A DNA stretch of 61,629 nt from Pseudomonadota bacterium (GCA_021325365.1 JAJPHF010000145.1:1-61629); one strand, 5' to 3'; counted from the first letter of the stretch, positions 8,786 to 16,828 are shown. A program made the numbers and translations. The notes: generated from the letters alone by a model not told the origin.

Positions 8786-8822
8786 TTGACAAGAAAATTT
8801 GTCAACCGCTAGAATGGCGCAT
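8786..8822 (+). promoter_or_regulatory. Promoter with overlapping palindromic operator for the ArsR-type gene
   Basis: TTGACA (8786-8791), 18 bases, TAGAAT (8810-8815) form a near-consensus vegetative promoter. Its start point would fall at about 8821-8823, on the ATG itself, so the mRNA is probably leaderless. The -35 box is part of an inverted repeat, TTGACAA-N6-TTGTCAA (8786-8805), well placed for autorepression and possibly for control of the divergent operon. Confidence 0.65.
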
Positions 8823-9474
8823 GCTCGACGTGCAAGTGATCGACGATCCGGCCGCCGCGACGGTGGCGCTCGATCCGGTGCGGAGCCGGCTGCTCGCCGA
8901 GCTAGCGCGGCCCGCCTCGGCCGCGACGCTCGCCGCCCGCCTCGGCATCGCTCGCCAGAAGCTCAACTACCACCTGCACGCGCTGGAGGCGCAAGGGCTC
9001 GTGCGGCTGGCGGACGAGCGCCAGTGGGGGGGGCTGACGGAGCGCCTGCTGGTGGCGACGGCCAGCTCCTACGTCGTGTCGCCGCGGGCGCTCGGCCCCG
9101 CGGCCGCCGACCCGGGCCGCACGGCGGACCGGCTGTCCGCCGGCTACCTCATCGCCCTGGCGGCCCGCGTCGTGCGCGAAGTCGGCGATCTCCTGCGCCG
9201 CGCCACGGCGGCCGACAAGCGCCTGCCCACCCTCTCGCTCGACGCCGAGATTCGGTTCCGCTCCGCGGCCGAGCGCGCGGCGTTCACCAACGACCTCACG
9301 GCCGCCATTACGCAGCTCGTCGCCCGCTACCACGACGCTTCCGCCCCGGGCGGCCGCCCGCATCGCCTGGTGATCCTGGCGCACCCGTTGCCACCTGATA
9401 CCGAAGCCGGCGGTGCAGTTACCGTACCCCCTCTCCCCCTGGGAGAGGGTCGGGGTGAGGGCGCGCCCCAGTAG
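8821..9474 (+). CDS. ArsR-type winged-helix transcriptional regulator
   Basis: 217 residues from ATG 8821. Residues about 15-75 form a winged helix typical of helix-turn-helix_20/ArsR proteins: 'DPVRSRLLAELARPASAATL', then ARLGIARQKLNYHLHALEAQ (recognition helix) and GLVRLADERQWGG (wing). The rest is a helical effector/dimer domain without the CxC metal site of true ArsR sensors. The last 15 or so residues (PPLPLGEGRGEGAPQ) are not native-looking: they are encoded by a palindromic repeat that the gene reads into. It probably controls itself, the SRPBCC gene 72 bases downstream and perhaps the divergent catabolic operon. Confidence 0.82.
   Translation: MLDVQVIDDPAAATVALDPVRSRLLAELARPASAATLAARLGIARQKLNYHLHALEAQGLVRLADERQWGGLTERLLVATASSYVVSPRALGPAAADPGRTADRLSAGYLIALAARVVREVGDLLRRATAADKRLPTLSLDAEIRFRSAAERAAFTNDLTAAITQLVARYHDASAPGGRPHRLVILAHPLPPDTEAGGAVTVPPLPLGEGRGEGAPQ
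9427..9462 (+). repeat. GGGAGAGGG palindromic repeat, single copy
   Basis: One copy of the main dispersed repeat (CTCTCCCCCTGGGAGAGG core followed by a GGGGTGAGGG tail). It overlaps the 3' end of the regulator gene and supplies its last codons. Confidence 0.85.
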
Positions 9475-9546
9475 CCCAACCGCCGGGCCGGATCCGATAT
9501 GAGCCCACTGAGCCAACCAACCCCACTGACTAAAGGAGGCGCCTCT

Positions 9547-10368
9547 ATGCCCGTACACAAGGACCCGTCCGGACGACGCTCGGTTCAAGCTGAAGTCGAG
9601 GTCCCCGGCACGCCCGAAGAAGTCTGGCAGGCCATCGTCACTGGCCCCGGTATCTCGTCCTGGTTCGTGCCCACCCAGGTCGAAGAGCGCGAGGGCGGCA
9701 CCGTCACCGCCAACTTCGGCCCGGGCATGGACTCCGCCTCGACCATTACGCTCTGGGACCCGCCCCGCCGCTTCGTCGCCGAGAGCCAGGACCTCGGCCC
9801 GAACGCCCCCTCGATCGCGACCGAGTGGATCGTCGAGGCACGCTCCGGCGGGCGGTGTGTCGTGCGGGTGGTGCACAGCCTGTTCGCCAGCGCCGACGAC
9901 TGGGATGGGCAGCTTGAGGGCTTCGAGGGTGGCTGGCCGGCCTTCTTCCGCATCCTGCGCCTCTACCTCGCGCACTTCCGCGGCCAGCCCTGCACGGCCT
10001 TTCAGACGATGGGCGTCGCGCCCGAGCCGACAGCCCAGGCCTGGGACGCGCTCACCGGCCCGCTCGCCCTCACCGCGGCCCCCGAGGGGCAGCGCGTGAG
10101 CACGCCCACCGGAGCACCACCCCTCGCCGGGCTCGTCGAGCGGCGCGGCCCCCCCGAATACCCCGAGCTACTGCTGCGTCTCGACCAGCCGGCAGCCGGC
10201 ATCGCCCACCTCTTCGCGTTGCCGATGGGCGGCCAGGTCTATCTGCCGCTGCGCGTGTTCCTCTACGGCGACCAGGCGCCTGCCGCCGCCGTCCGCGCCG
10301 AGCCGTTGTGGCAAGCCTGGATGGCCGAGCGCTTCCCCCTTGTCGCCGAGGGGGCACAGACCGGCTAG
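9547..10368 (+). CDS. SRPBCC / AHSA1-domain protein
   Basis: 273 residues from ATG 9547, chosen because AAAGGAGG lies at 9533-9540; an upstream ATG at 9499 has no such site. Residues about 10-145 are an AHSA1/START-like domain: VEVPGTPEEVWQAIVTGPGISSWF and 'DPPRRFVAESQDLG' are typical. The C-terminal half, about 110 residues, resembles a second, degenerate copy of the same fold, an arrangement common in proteins paired with ArsR-type regulators. The domain holds a hydrophobic ligand in a cavity. The pairing with the regulator gene suggests sensing or binding of a small lipophilic molecule. No enzyme activity can be assigned. Confidence 0.8.
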   Translation: MPVHKDPSGRRSVQAEVEVPGTPEEVWQAIVTGPGISSWFVPTQVEEREGGTVTANFGPGMDSASTITLWDPPRRFVAESQDLGPNAPSIATEWIVEARSGGRCVVRVVHSLFASADDWDGQLEGFEGGWPAFFRILRLYLAHFRGQPCTAFQTMGVAPEPTAQAWDALTGPLALTAAPEGQRVSTPTGAPPLAGLVERRGPPEYPELLLRLDQPAAGIAHLFALPMGGQVYLPLRVFLYGDQAPAAAVRAEPLWQAWMAERFPLVAEGAQTG

Positions 10369-10421
10369 CGAAGCCAGCATCCGCGCCCACGGCGACTGGC
10401 AGCGCTCGACGGCGTGGTGGC

Positions 10422-12308
10422 CTACGCACCGCAGGAGAAGGAGGTCGGCGGCGATGACGCGGATGATGCGAGCGAGGCACCCGCGCCGCGCATCGTCGCC
10501 GCTCGCCGCCACACCACGCGCCCCTCCATGAGCGTCAGCCGCACCGGCCGCCACGCCGCCTCCGGCGACGCTCCCTCCAGCGCCTCCGGGTCGAGCACGG
10601 CGATGTCGGCGAGCATCCCGGCGCGCAGCCGCCCCAGCGCGTGCGCCATCCCCACCGCCCGCGCCGGCCCGAGCGTGAACGCCGCCAGCGCCTCCATGAG
10701 CCCCAGCCGTTCGTCAGGCCCCAGCACCGCCCCATTGGGCGTGCGCCGCGCCCGCGCCGCATACAGCCCCAGCCCCGGCGCCGGCTCCGTCACGGGCGCG
10801 TCCGACCCGGCCGCGTACCCCACGCCCGCGCGCAGCAGCGAGCCTGCGCGGTGCAGCCAGCCGTGCGCCGCGGCCGGGTACGCCGCCCGGTACACGTCCC
10901 CCCGCTCCGCCACCAGCGCCGGCTGTCCCACCACCATCACGCCCAGCCCCCGCAGCGCGTCCAGCCACGCGTCCGGGATCACCGCGCCATGCTCGATCCG
11001 GTCAGGAGGTCGCGGGCGCGGCCCTCGCCACCCACTCCGCCGCCCGGGCGACGACCGGAAATACCCGCTTCCCCCACGGCCTCCGCCGGCCGGCCCCCGG
11101 CCCCCCGCCTCTGCTCCGGCCCCTGACCCCCGCCGCCCCCCAATCCAAGCCTCGGCCCTTGGCCCCTGCCCTCCATCCCCTGCCAGCGCGTCCAGCGCGA
11201 GCGCCACCTCGGCCTCGCTCACGGCATGGATCGCCACCGCGTGCCCCGCCGCGTGCGCGGCCGCCACTGCCGCCCGCACGCCCGCCGGCTCGCTCGTCGC
11301 CTCGTCCAGCATGACCTTCACCGGGCCAAGCAGCACCCGCGGCCACCGCGGCTCCCCCCACTCTCCACCTGCCAGGCGCCCCCGCCGCGCGCCACCCCGC
11401 CGGCCGCGTCCGTCCTGTCCCCTCTCCCAAGGGGAGATGGCGGAGATGGCTACGGGGCGAGCGCCCTGTCCCCTCTCCCTCTGGGAGAGGGCTAGGGTGA
11501 GGGCATCGTCTTCCCTCTCCCCCTGAGAGAGGGTTAGGGTGAGGGGCCCCGGCATCATGAACAGCCGCACGCCCAGCGCCCCTTGTGCGCTCAGCCGCCT
11601 GAACAGCGCCCACTCCGCCGGTCCGTTCGTGTGGGAGGCGTCCTGCACGCTCGTCACGCCCCAGGCGAGCAGGCGGTCGCTCGCCGCCCGCACGGCCGCC
11701 GCCAGCTCGGCCTCGTCGGGGTGTGGCAGGCGGTCGCGCAGCAGCGCCGCCGCGTGGTACAGCCGCCCCGTCGGCTCGCCCGTCGCGGCGTCGCGCTCGA
11801 CGAGCGGCGCCGGGCCGTCCAGCGGCCCCAGCGCCCTGAGGGCGGCGCTGTTCAGCACGTCCAGGTGCAGGCTGCGGTGCTGGAGCCGCACCGGCCGGTC
11901 GGGGACGGCGGCGTCGAGGTCGTGGCGGTCGGGGTGACGTCCCTCGCGCAGCCGCGCCTCGTCGTAGCCCCCCGCCCGCACCCAGGCGCCGGGCGGCAGC
12001 TCTCGGGCGTGGGCGGCCAGCGCCTCCTGTAGCTCCGCCAGGCTCCGCGCGCCCCGGCAGTCGAGCCGCGTCTGCGCCCGCGCGTAGCGCAGCAGGTGCA
12101 GGTGCGCGTCGTGGAACGCCGGCACCGCCACGCCGCCCGCGGCGTCCACGACCTCGGTCGCCAGCCCAACCAGCGCCCGCAGCTCCGCCCAGGCGCCCAC
12201 CGCCAGGATGCGCCCGGCCCGCACCGCGATGGCCTCGGCGTGCGGCCGCGCCGGATCGAGCGTCAGCACCCGCGCGTTCGCGACCACGAGGTCGGCCGCC
12301 GCCGGCAC
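10422..12308 (-). CDS. YtcJ-like amidohydrolase (amidohydrolase family 3), with repeat insertions
   Basis: 628 residues from GTG 12306-12308, giving VPAAADLVVANARVLTLDP, the usual family start. Metal-site motifs are present: FHDAHLHL, VKVMLDEATS, HAVSEAEV, RIEHG and GSDAPV. The enzyme should hydrolyse an amide or similar C-N bond in the cytoplasm. It is about 80-100 residues longer than relatives because of two insertions. One is made of palindromic repeat copies (11418-11546, read as LTLTLSQGERE and similar) plus an Arg/Gly stretch, and sits between MMPG and WPRVLLGPVKV. The other is a Gly/Arg-rich stretch just before RIEHG (about 11010-11165). Both keep the frame. The start lies 13 bases after the mini desulfoferrodoxin stop. 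Confidence 0.8.
   Translation of the reverse strand: MPAAADLVVANARVLTLDPARPHAEAIAVRAGRILAVGAWAELRALVGLATEVVDAAGGVAVPAFHDAHLHLLRYARAQTRLDCRGARSLAELQEALAAHARELPPGAWVRAGGYDEARLREGRHPDRHDLDAAVPDRPVRLQHRSLHLDVLNSAALRALGPLDGPAPLVERDAATGEPTGRLYHAAALLRDRLPHPDEAELAAAVRAASDRLLAWGVTSVQDASHTNGPAEWALFRRLSAQGALGVRLFMMPGPLTLTLSQGEREDDALTLALSQRERGQGARPVAISAISPWERGQDGRGRRGGARRGRLAGGEWGEPRWPRVLLGPVKVMLDEATSEPAGVRAAVAAAHAAGHAVAIHAVSEAEVALALDALAGDGGQGPRAEAWIGGRRGSGAGAEAGGRGPAGGGRGGSGYFRSSPGRRSGWRGPRPRPPDRIEHGAVIPDAWLDALRGLGVMVVGQPALVAERGDVYRAAYPAAAHGWLHRAGSLLRAGVGYAAGSDAPVTEPAPGLGLYAARARRTPNGAVLGPDERLGLMEALAAFTLGPARAVGMAHALGRLRAGMLADIAVLDPEALEGASPEAAWRPVRLTLMEGRVVWRRAATMRGAGASLASSASSPPTSFSCGA
11418..11546. repeat. 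Palindromic repeat copies inside the YtcJ-like gene
   Basis: Three imperfect copies of the GGGAGAGGG repeat, the first degenerate (CCTCTCCCAAGGGGAGATGG) and the other two followed by the TAGGGTGAGGG tail. They lie wholly within the coding frame of the amidohydrolase and encode Ser/Gln/Glu/Arg-rich peptide. Confidence 0.85.
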
Positions 12309-12321
12309 GGTGAGCCCGCCG

Positions 12322-12465
12322 TCAGTCGGCCGAGGCGAGCGGCCGCGGCTGCTTGAGCTGCATCGGCTGCCCGCAGCACTCCACGCTGCCCTCGCCGGCC
12401 TTCGTGCACAGCACCTCCGTGCCGCACACCGGACACTCGAAGCGCTTGCCAAGCTGGTTAGCCAT
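12322..12465 (-). CDS. Mini desulfoferrodoxin-N (rubredoxin-like iron ribbon) protein, copy 2
   Basis: 47 residues from ATG 12463-12465, preceded by GGAGG. The protein is essentially one desulfoferrodoxin N-terminal domain: FECPVCGTEVLCTKAGEG then VECCGQPMQL, with CxxC and a CC pair that in desulforedoxin hold a mononuclear Fe(Cys)4 centre. It overlaps the paralogous gene upstream by 8 bases, so the two are translationally coupled. No desulfoferrodoxin catalytic (C-terminal) domain follows. The likely role is small electron carrier or iron/zinc ribbon, perhaps in oxidative-stress defence. It is easily missed by gene callers because of its size. Confidence 0.82.
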   Translation of the reverse strand: MANQLGKRFECPVCGTEVLCTKAGEGSVECCGQPMQLKQPRPLASAD

Positions 12466-12619
12466 CGGACGCCTCCTTAGTCTGCGGCGCCGCGGCTGGG
12501 GCGCCCCGAAGCTGCATCGGCTGGCCGCAACAGCTCAGCAGGCCCTCGCCCGCCCGCGTGACCAGCATCTCCGACCCACACTGTTCGCAGAAATACCGCT
12601 TACCAACCTGATTCGCCAT
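12458..12619 (-). CDS. Mini desulfoferrodoxin-N (rubredoxin-like iron ribbon) protein, copy 1
   Basis: 53 residues from ATG 12617-12619. It matches the desulfoferrodoxin N-domain: KRYFCEQCGSEMLVTRAGEG then LLSCCGQPMQL. The four cysteines (CxxC and CC) are spaced as in desulforedoxin. It shares the MANQ-GKR start and the CCGQPMQL end with the following gene, so the pair arose by tandem duplication; copy 2 has two additional features, an extra cysteine (VLC) and a different tail. The TAA stop lies within the first codons of copy 2. A palindromic repeat directly precedes it. Iron versus zinc binding cannot be told from sequence. Confidence 0.82.
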   Translation of the reverse strand: MANQVGKRYFCEQCGSEMLVTRAGEGLLSCCGQPMQLRGAPAAAPQTKEASDG

Positions 12620-12623
12620 TAGC

Positions 12624-12655
12624 TCTCACCCCAACCCTCTCCCCTGGGAGAGGGC
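12624..12655 (-). repeat. GGGAGAGGG palindromic repeat, single copy
   Basis: Inverted copy of the main repeat (tail CTCACCCCAACC, then CTCTCCC-TGGGAGAGGG) abutting the start of the first mini desulfoferrodoxin gene. The remaining gap to 12860 holds a GGGGCGGGTTTCACGCCCGCCC palindrome-like stretch (12756-12778) and no gene. Confidence 0.8.
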
Positions 12656-12860
12656 ATCCCAGATTCCCCCCTCCAGCGAGAGAGAGTCCCCTCTATCTCA
12701 CTCTAGTCCGCTCTACAGCAGCTTGCCCGCAAGCGGAGTAGCCGGCGTCCGGTAGGGGCGGGTTTCACGCCCGCCCGCGGCCCGCAGGCCGCAGCTCCGG
12801 TCTCCGCCGCCCGCTCCGCGGGATCGCACACTGCTGTGCAGGGGGGGCTGCCCGGTATTC

Positions 12861-14672
12861 TCATCGTAATCCTCGATCCTCTCGCCTCAGGAGACCAGGT
12901 GGCTTGCTCGCGAGCTGCGCCCGCAGGTCGTTCCGCAGCAGCTTCCCCAGCGCGTTCCGCGGCAGCGCGTCGGCGAAGACGATGCGCTCCGGCTTCTTGA
13001 AGCTCGCCAGCCGCGCGTGGCAGTGCGCGATCAGCGCCTCGGCCGACACCGCCGCGCCCGGGCGGCACACCACCACCGCGGCGATCCGCTCGCCCCACTC
13101 CTCGTCCGGCACGCCGATCACCGCGGCCTCCTCGACCGCCGGGTGCGTGGCCAGCACTGCCTCGACCTCCTCCGGCGCCACGTTCTCGCCGCCGCGGATG
13201 ATCAGGTCCGCCTGGCGCCCCGCCAGGTACACGTAGTCGTCCTCGTCCATCCAGCCCAGGTCGCGCGTCCGCAGCCAGCCGTCGTGCAGCGTCGCCCGCG
13301 TCGCCTCGTCCTGCCCATAGTAGCCGCGCATCAGCCGCTCGGTGCGGATGGCGATCTCGCCCACCGCCCCGCGCGGCACCTCCCGGCCCTCGGCGTCCAC
13401 GATGCGCAGCTCCACGTCGGCCAGCGGCCGCCCAATCGACCCGAGCCGGCGTAGCTTCCGCTCCACCTCCGCCGCGCTGCCCTCCAGACGGTGGTCCTCC
13501 GGCCCCAGCGTCGTCACCGTCGAGGCCGTCTCCGTCTGGCCGAAGGCGTTGAAGAACTGCACCCCCGGCGGGAAGCGCTCGATCGCCCGCCGAATGACGC
13601 CGAGCGGCATCGGCGCCGCCCCATACGAGAGCACCTGCAAGCTCGACAGGTCGGTCGCCGCGAAGTCGGGGTGGTCCAGCACCCGCTTCAGCATCGTCGG
13701 CACCAGGAAGGCGTGCGTCACCCGCTCGCCTGCCACCTGCGCCAGCCACTCCCCCGCGTCGAACTGCCGCATGAGCGCGATGCGCCGCCCCGTCCAGGTC
13801 GCCGCCAGCGCTGCCGTCAGCCCCGCCACGTGGTACAGCGGCGCCGCCAGCAGCACCGTTCCCCGCTCCGACCCATCCGCCGGATCGACCGTGGCGAACA
13901 CGAAATTCACGAGATTCGCGTGACTCAGCATGACGGCCTTCGCATACGCCGTCGTGCCGCTCGTGAACATCAGCACCGCCAGCCCGTCGTCGGCCACCTC
14001 TTCAGGGAACACGCCCTCGGCCCCCGCGATCAGCGCCTCCAGGCTCGGCATCCCCTCGGCCGCGCCCCCCAGCGCCACCAGCGCCGGCCCCGCGCCCCGC
14101 TCGTCCGGCGCAGTAGCCCGCCTCGCCTGCTCTTCCCCCGGGGCCCACCCGCGTTCCGCCCCTGTGCCCCCGGCGCGGCCCCCCGCTGCTGCATCGTCCG
14201 GGGCGTGTCCCTCGTCTGTCCCCTCTCCCCTTGGGAGAGGGCTAGGGTGAGGGCCTTCCGTCCCCTCTCCCCCTGGGAGAGGGCTAGGGTGAGGGCCCTC
14301 CGTCCTCGCCCGCGCCAGCCCCGCCACCGCTGCCCGCGCCACCGCGCCGTACCGCTCCCCCACCAGCAGCACCCGTGGCGCCGCCACGCCGAGCATGTGC
14401 GCCAGCTCGTCGGCGCGCGCCCGGTAGTTCAGCGGCACGAACACCGCGCCCAGGCTCGTCGTGGCGTACAGCGCCTCGATCACCGCCGGCGTGTTCGTCT
14501 CCAGCACGGCCACGCGGTCGCCCGGCTCCACCCCCAGCCTTCGCAGTGCGCCCGCCGTGAGCGCCACACGCTCGGCCAGCGCCCCGTAGCTCGTCCCCTG
14601 CCCCTCGAACCGCAGGATCTCCTGCTCCGGGAACATGCTCGCCGGAATCGTCAGCAGCTCCGCCAGGTTCAC
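12861..14672 (-). CDS. AMP-dependent acyl-CoA synthetase/ligase, with repeat insertion
   Basis: 603 residues from GTG 14670-14672, giving VNLAELLTIPASMFPEQEIL; a GGGAG-rich stretch lies upstream. Adenylation motifs are intact: FTSGTTAYAKAVMLSH (A3), FNAFGQTET (A5), GWLRTRDLG (A7), GRQADLIIRGGENVAPEEVE (A8) and the catalytic lysine region PRNALGKL (A10). It should activate a carboxylic acid as acyl-AMP and then acyl-CoA. It is about 80 residues longer than usual: between residues about 125 and 200, two repeat copies (14219-14296, read as TEGPHPSPLPGGEG and a near duplicate) plus an Ala/Gly/Arg-rich run have been inserted without breaking the frame, in the N-terminal subdomain ahead of motif A3. 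Confidence 0.85.
   Translation of the reverse strand: MNLAELLTIPASMFPEQEILRFEGQGTSYGALAERVALTAGALRRLGVEPGDRVAVLETNTPAVIEALYATTSLGAVFVPLNYRARADELAHMLGVAAPRVLLVGERYGAVARAAVAGLARARTEGPHPSPLPGGEGTEGPHPSPLPRGEGTDEGHAPDDAAAGGRAGGTGAERGWAPGEEQARRATAPDERGAGPALVALGGAAEGMPSLEALIAGAEGVFPEEVADDGLAVLMFTSGTTAYAKAVMLSHANLVNFVFATVDPADGSERGTVLLAAPLYHVAGLTAALAATWTGRRIALMRQFDAGEWLAQVAGERVTHAFLVPTMLKRVLDHPDFAATDLSSLQVLSYGAAPMPLGVIRRAIERFPPGVQFFNAFGQTETASTVTTLGPEDHRLEGSAAEVERKLRRLGSIGRPLADVELRIVDAEGREVPRGAVGEIAIRTERLMRGYYGQDEATRATLHDGWLRTRDLGWMDEDDYVYLAGRQADLIIRGGENVAPEEVEAVLATHPAVEEAAVIGVPDEEWGERIAAVVVCRPGAAVSAEALIAHCHARLASFKKPERIVFADALPRNALGKLLRNDLRAQLASKPPGLLRREDRGLR
14219..14296 (+). repeat. Two palindromic repeat copies inside the acyl-CoA synthetase gene
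   Basis: Tandem copies, each CCCTCTCCCC-TGGGAGAGGG followed by CTAGGGTGAGGGCC, period about 42 bases. Each is translated on the minus strand as GPHPSPLP-GEG. They are 14 codons long in the gene frame, so a copy-number change keeps the frame. Confidence 0.88.
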
Positions 14673-14835
14673 GCCTCGTTCTCCCTGCTCGTCGGTCCAA
14701 CCGGCTGGCCGAAGCCCCTCCGCACTATGCCAGAATCGGTCAATCGGGCGCCCGCCGCGGCCCCTCAACGGCGCGCGCCGGCCGCGCCGCCGGCCACTGC
14801 GCCTCGTCTCTTAACTGGTCGGTGCTGTCAATCTG

Positions 14836-14864
14836 TTGACAGACTATGCCCGTGACGGTACGAT
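14836..14864 (+). promoter_or_regulatory. Vegetative promoter of the DUF4331 gene
   Basis: TTGACA (14836-14841), 17 bases, TACGAT (14859-14864). The -35 box is also the right arm of the inverted repeat TGTCAA-N4-TTGACA (14826-14841). The predicted leader is about 45 bases, with a GAGAGGGA ribosome site before the ATG. Confidence 0.7.
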
Positions 14865-14917
14865 AGGTACGGCGGCTGGGCCGTGAGATTCAGTTGGGGC
14901 AGAGAGGGAAACCAGCA

Positions 14918-15931
14918 ATGTCGAACCACTTTACCGGACTCAGTCTCGGTCCGCCTCTCGGGGACCAAAGGCTCGACCTCTGCGACCTCTACGCGTTCCA
15001 GTCGCCCGCGGACCCGTCGAGGACCGTGATCATTCTCAATGCAAATCCGACTGCCGACGCGCTCCATCCCGACGCTATCTACCGCGTCAACATTGATAAC
15101 GACGGCGATTGTCTGACGGACATCGCGTTCAGCTATGTCTTCTCGACGCCGCAAGACGGGAAGCAGACGGTAAGCGTCTTCGTGGCAAAGGGCGCGGAAG
15201 CCCGCTCCGTCGAAGCGGTTGGGACGAAGATCATTGCCGATGCCGCCGTCTCCTTCGGCAGCACACCCAACATCGTCAAGTCCGGCGCCTACACGTTCTT
15301 CGCCGGTGCTCGCAGCGACGCTTTCTTCTTCGACTACGACGGCATCAAGAACCTGTTCGATACCTCAGGTGGCAGAAACTTCACCGCACCCCACTTGGGC
15401 GGCCAATCCCCGTGGACCGGCGTGGATTCCAATACGGAAGCCAACGTGTTTTCGACCGTGATCGAGCTGCCGACGAGCGAGCTCGGCGCCAACCCGGAGA
15501 TCCGCATCTGGGGGCGCTGCAGCGTGCGCGAGGACGGCAAGCTGCTGCACGTCGATCGCGCCGGCCACCCGAGCGTCAGCAGCTTCTTCAATACCGATGA
15601 CACCAAGTTGGAATACAACGCCAGCGAGCCGGTCAACGATCGCGAGCGTTGGACGGATCAGTTCGTCCACCTGATGGGGCATACGGGCAATTACACTCGC
15701 GAAGAAGCGCTCGCCGCGATCGACGCCGAGGGCATCTTGCCCGACATGCTGAGCTTCAATCCTTCGAAGCCCGCGAAGTACCCTAACGGCCGTGTCTTCA
15801 CCGACGACGTCATCAATACCCGCCTCGCCTTCCTCTCGAAGGGCGATATTCCCCCCACGGGCCTCAAGCCGCACACCGACGTGCTCACGGAGTTCCCGTA
15901 CCTCGGCCCGCCGCATCAGCAGAAGAGCTAG
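14918..15931 (+). CDS. DUF4331 family protein
   Basis: 337 residues from ATG 14918. The whole length matches the DUF4331 family: it opens SNHFTGLSLGPPLGDQRLDL, continues with DLYAFQSPADPSRTVIILNAN, and has the terminal pattern 'NGRVFTDDVINTRLAFLS'. No signal peptide is visible although many relatives are exported. Codon use is less GC-extreme than that of its neighbours (for example many AAC/ATT codons in the first half), which may hint at later arrival. It stands alone with its own consensus promoter, facing away from the acyl-CoA synthetase. The family has no settled biochemical function, and I assign none. The 173 bases downstream hold nothing recognisable. Confidence 0.88.
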   Translation: MSNHFTGLSLGPPLGDQRLDLCDLYAFQSPADPSRTVIILNANPTADALHPDAIYRVNIDNDGDCLTDIAFSYVFSTPQDGKQTVSVFVAKGAEARSVEAVGTKIIADAAVSFGSTPNIVKSGAYTFFAGARSDAFFFDYDGIKNLFDTSGGRNFTAPHLGGQSPWTGVDSNTEANVFSTVIELPTSELGANPEIRIWGRCSVREDGKLLHVDRAGHPSVSSFFNTDDTKLEYNASEPVNDRERWTDQFVHLMGHTGNYTREEALAAIDAEGILPDMLSFNPSKPAKYPNGRVFTDDVINTRLAFLSKGDIPPTGLKPHTDVLTEFPYLGPPHQQKS

Positions 15932-16104
15932 AGCGCATTCCAGCCTGCGCACGGTCTCCCCGTACCTGGACCATCTCCACCCACATCCCGCCCCGCCCCC
16001 GCCCACGGTGGCTAGCCGTCGGGCGCTTGGCGGTCGCTAGTGCACCCGGCATGGGCGCGGCGCAGGCGGTGTACCACCGGGACGGGACGGCCGGGAAGTA
16101 TTCG

Positions 16105-16827
16105 CTATGGGGTGCGCCGCAGCCCCGCCGCCAGCCGCGCCTCCAGGCGCAGGCCCTGGTCCAGCGGCAGCTCCGCGCCCTCGCGCACGGCCTGGCGGAC
16201 CGCCCGCACGGCGCGCGGGTCGAGCGCCGTTAGCTCGCGCGCCAGCGCCGCCGTCTCGGCCGCGAGCCGCTCCTCGGGCACCACCCGCGTCACCAGCCCC
16301 AGCCGCAGCGCCTCCGCCGCGTCGAACCGCCGCCCCGTCAGCAGCACGTCGAGCGCCGCGCCCAGCCCGCCCACGCGGGGGAGCGTCTGCGTGCCGCCGG
16401 CCGCCGGGATCATTCCCAGCCGCACCTCCGGCATGGCGAGCTGCGTGTCCGCCGCGGCCAGCCGCAGGTCGCAGAACAGCGCCATCTCCAGCCCCGAGCC
16501 GAAGGCGAACCCGTGCAGCGCCGCGACGCTCGGCACCTTCAGCCCGGCCAGCACTCCCCACACGTCGCGCGCGAAGCGGACGCGCCGCGCGATCGTCGGT
16601 GATGGCGCCGTGCCAAACTCCGTCAGGTCGGCGCCCGCGCAGAACGCCCGCCCCGCGCCCCGCAGCACCAGCGCCCGCACGTCCGCGTCGTCGCGGATCG
16701 CCCCGAACACCTCGTACAGCTCGTCCCGCATTCGCATGTTATAGGCATTGAGCACCGCGGGGCGACTCAGCGTCACCCAGGCGACCCCGTCCCGCTTCTC
16801 GTAGACGATCGTGTCGAAGCCGCCCAC
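16105..16827 (-). CDS. Enoyl-CoA hydratase/isomerase (crotonase family)
   Basis: 240 residues from GTG 16825-16827 behind GGGGAG. Crotonase hallmarks are all present: FCAGADLTEF (first oxyanion-hole strand), HGFAFGSGLEMALFCDLRLA (second), and MPEVRLGMIPAAGGTQTLPR with one expected catalytic glutamate. It should hydrate or isomerise an enoyl-CoA in the cytoplasm. The C-terminal 'RAVREGAELPLDQGLRLEA' is typical of fatty-acid and aromatic-acid breakdown members. It is separated by 77 bases from the two-domain CoA transferase upstream, with which it forms a probable operon. Confidence 0.87.
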   Translation of the reverse strand: MGGFDTIVYEKRDGVAWVTLSRPAVLNAYNMRMRDELYEVFGAIRDDADVRALVLRGAGRAFCAGADLTEFGTAPSPTIARRVRFARDVWGVLAGLKVPSVAALHGFAFGSGLEMALFCDLRLAAADTQLAMPEVRLGMIPAAGGTQTLPRVGGLGAALDVLLTGRRFDAAEALRLGLVTRVVPEERLAAETAALARELTALDPRAVRAVRQAVREGAELPLDQGLRLEARLAAGLRRTP

Positions 16828-16828
16828 G

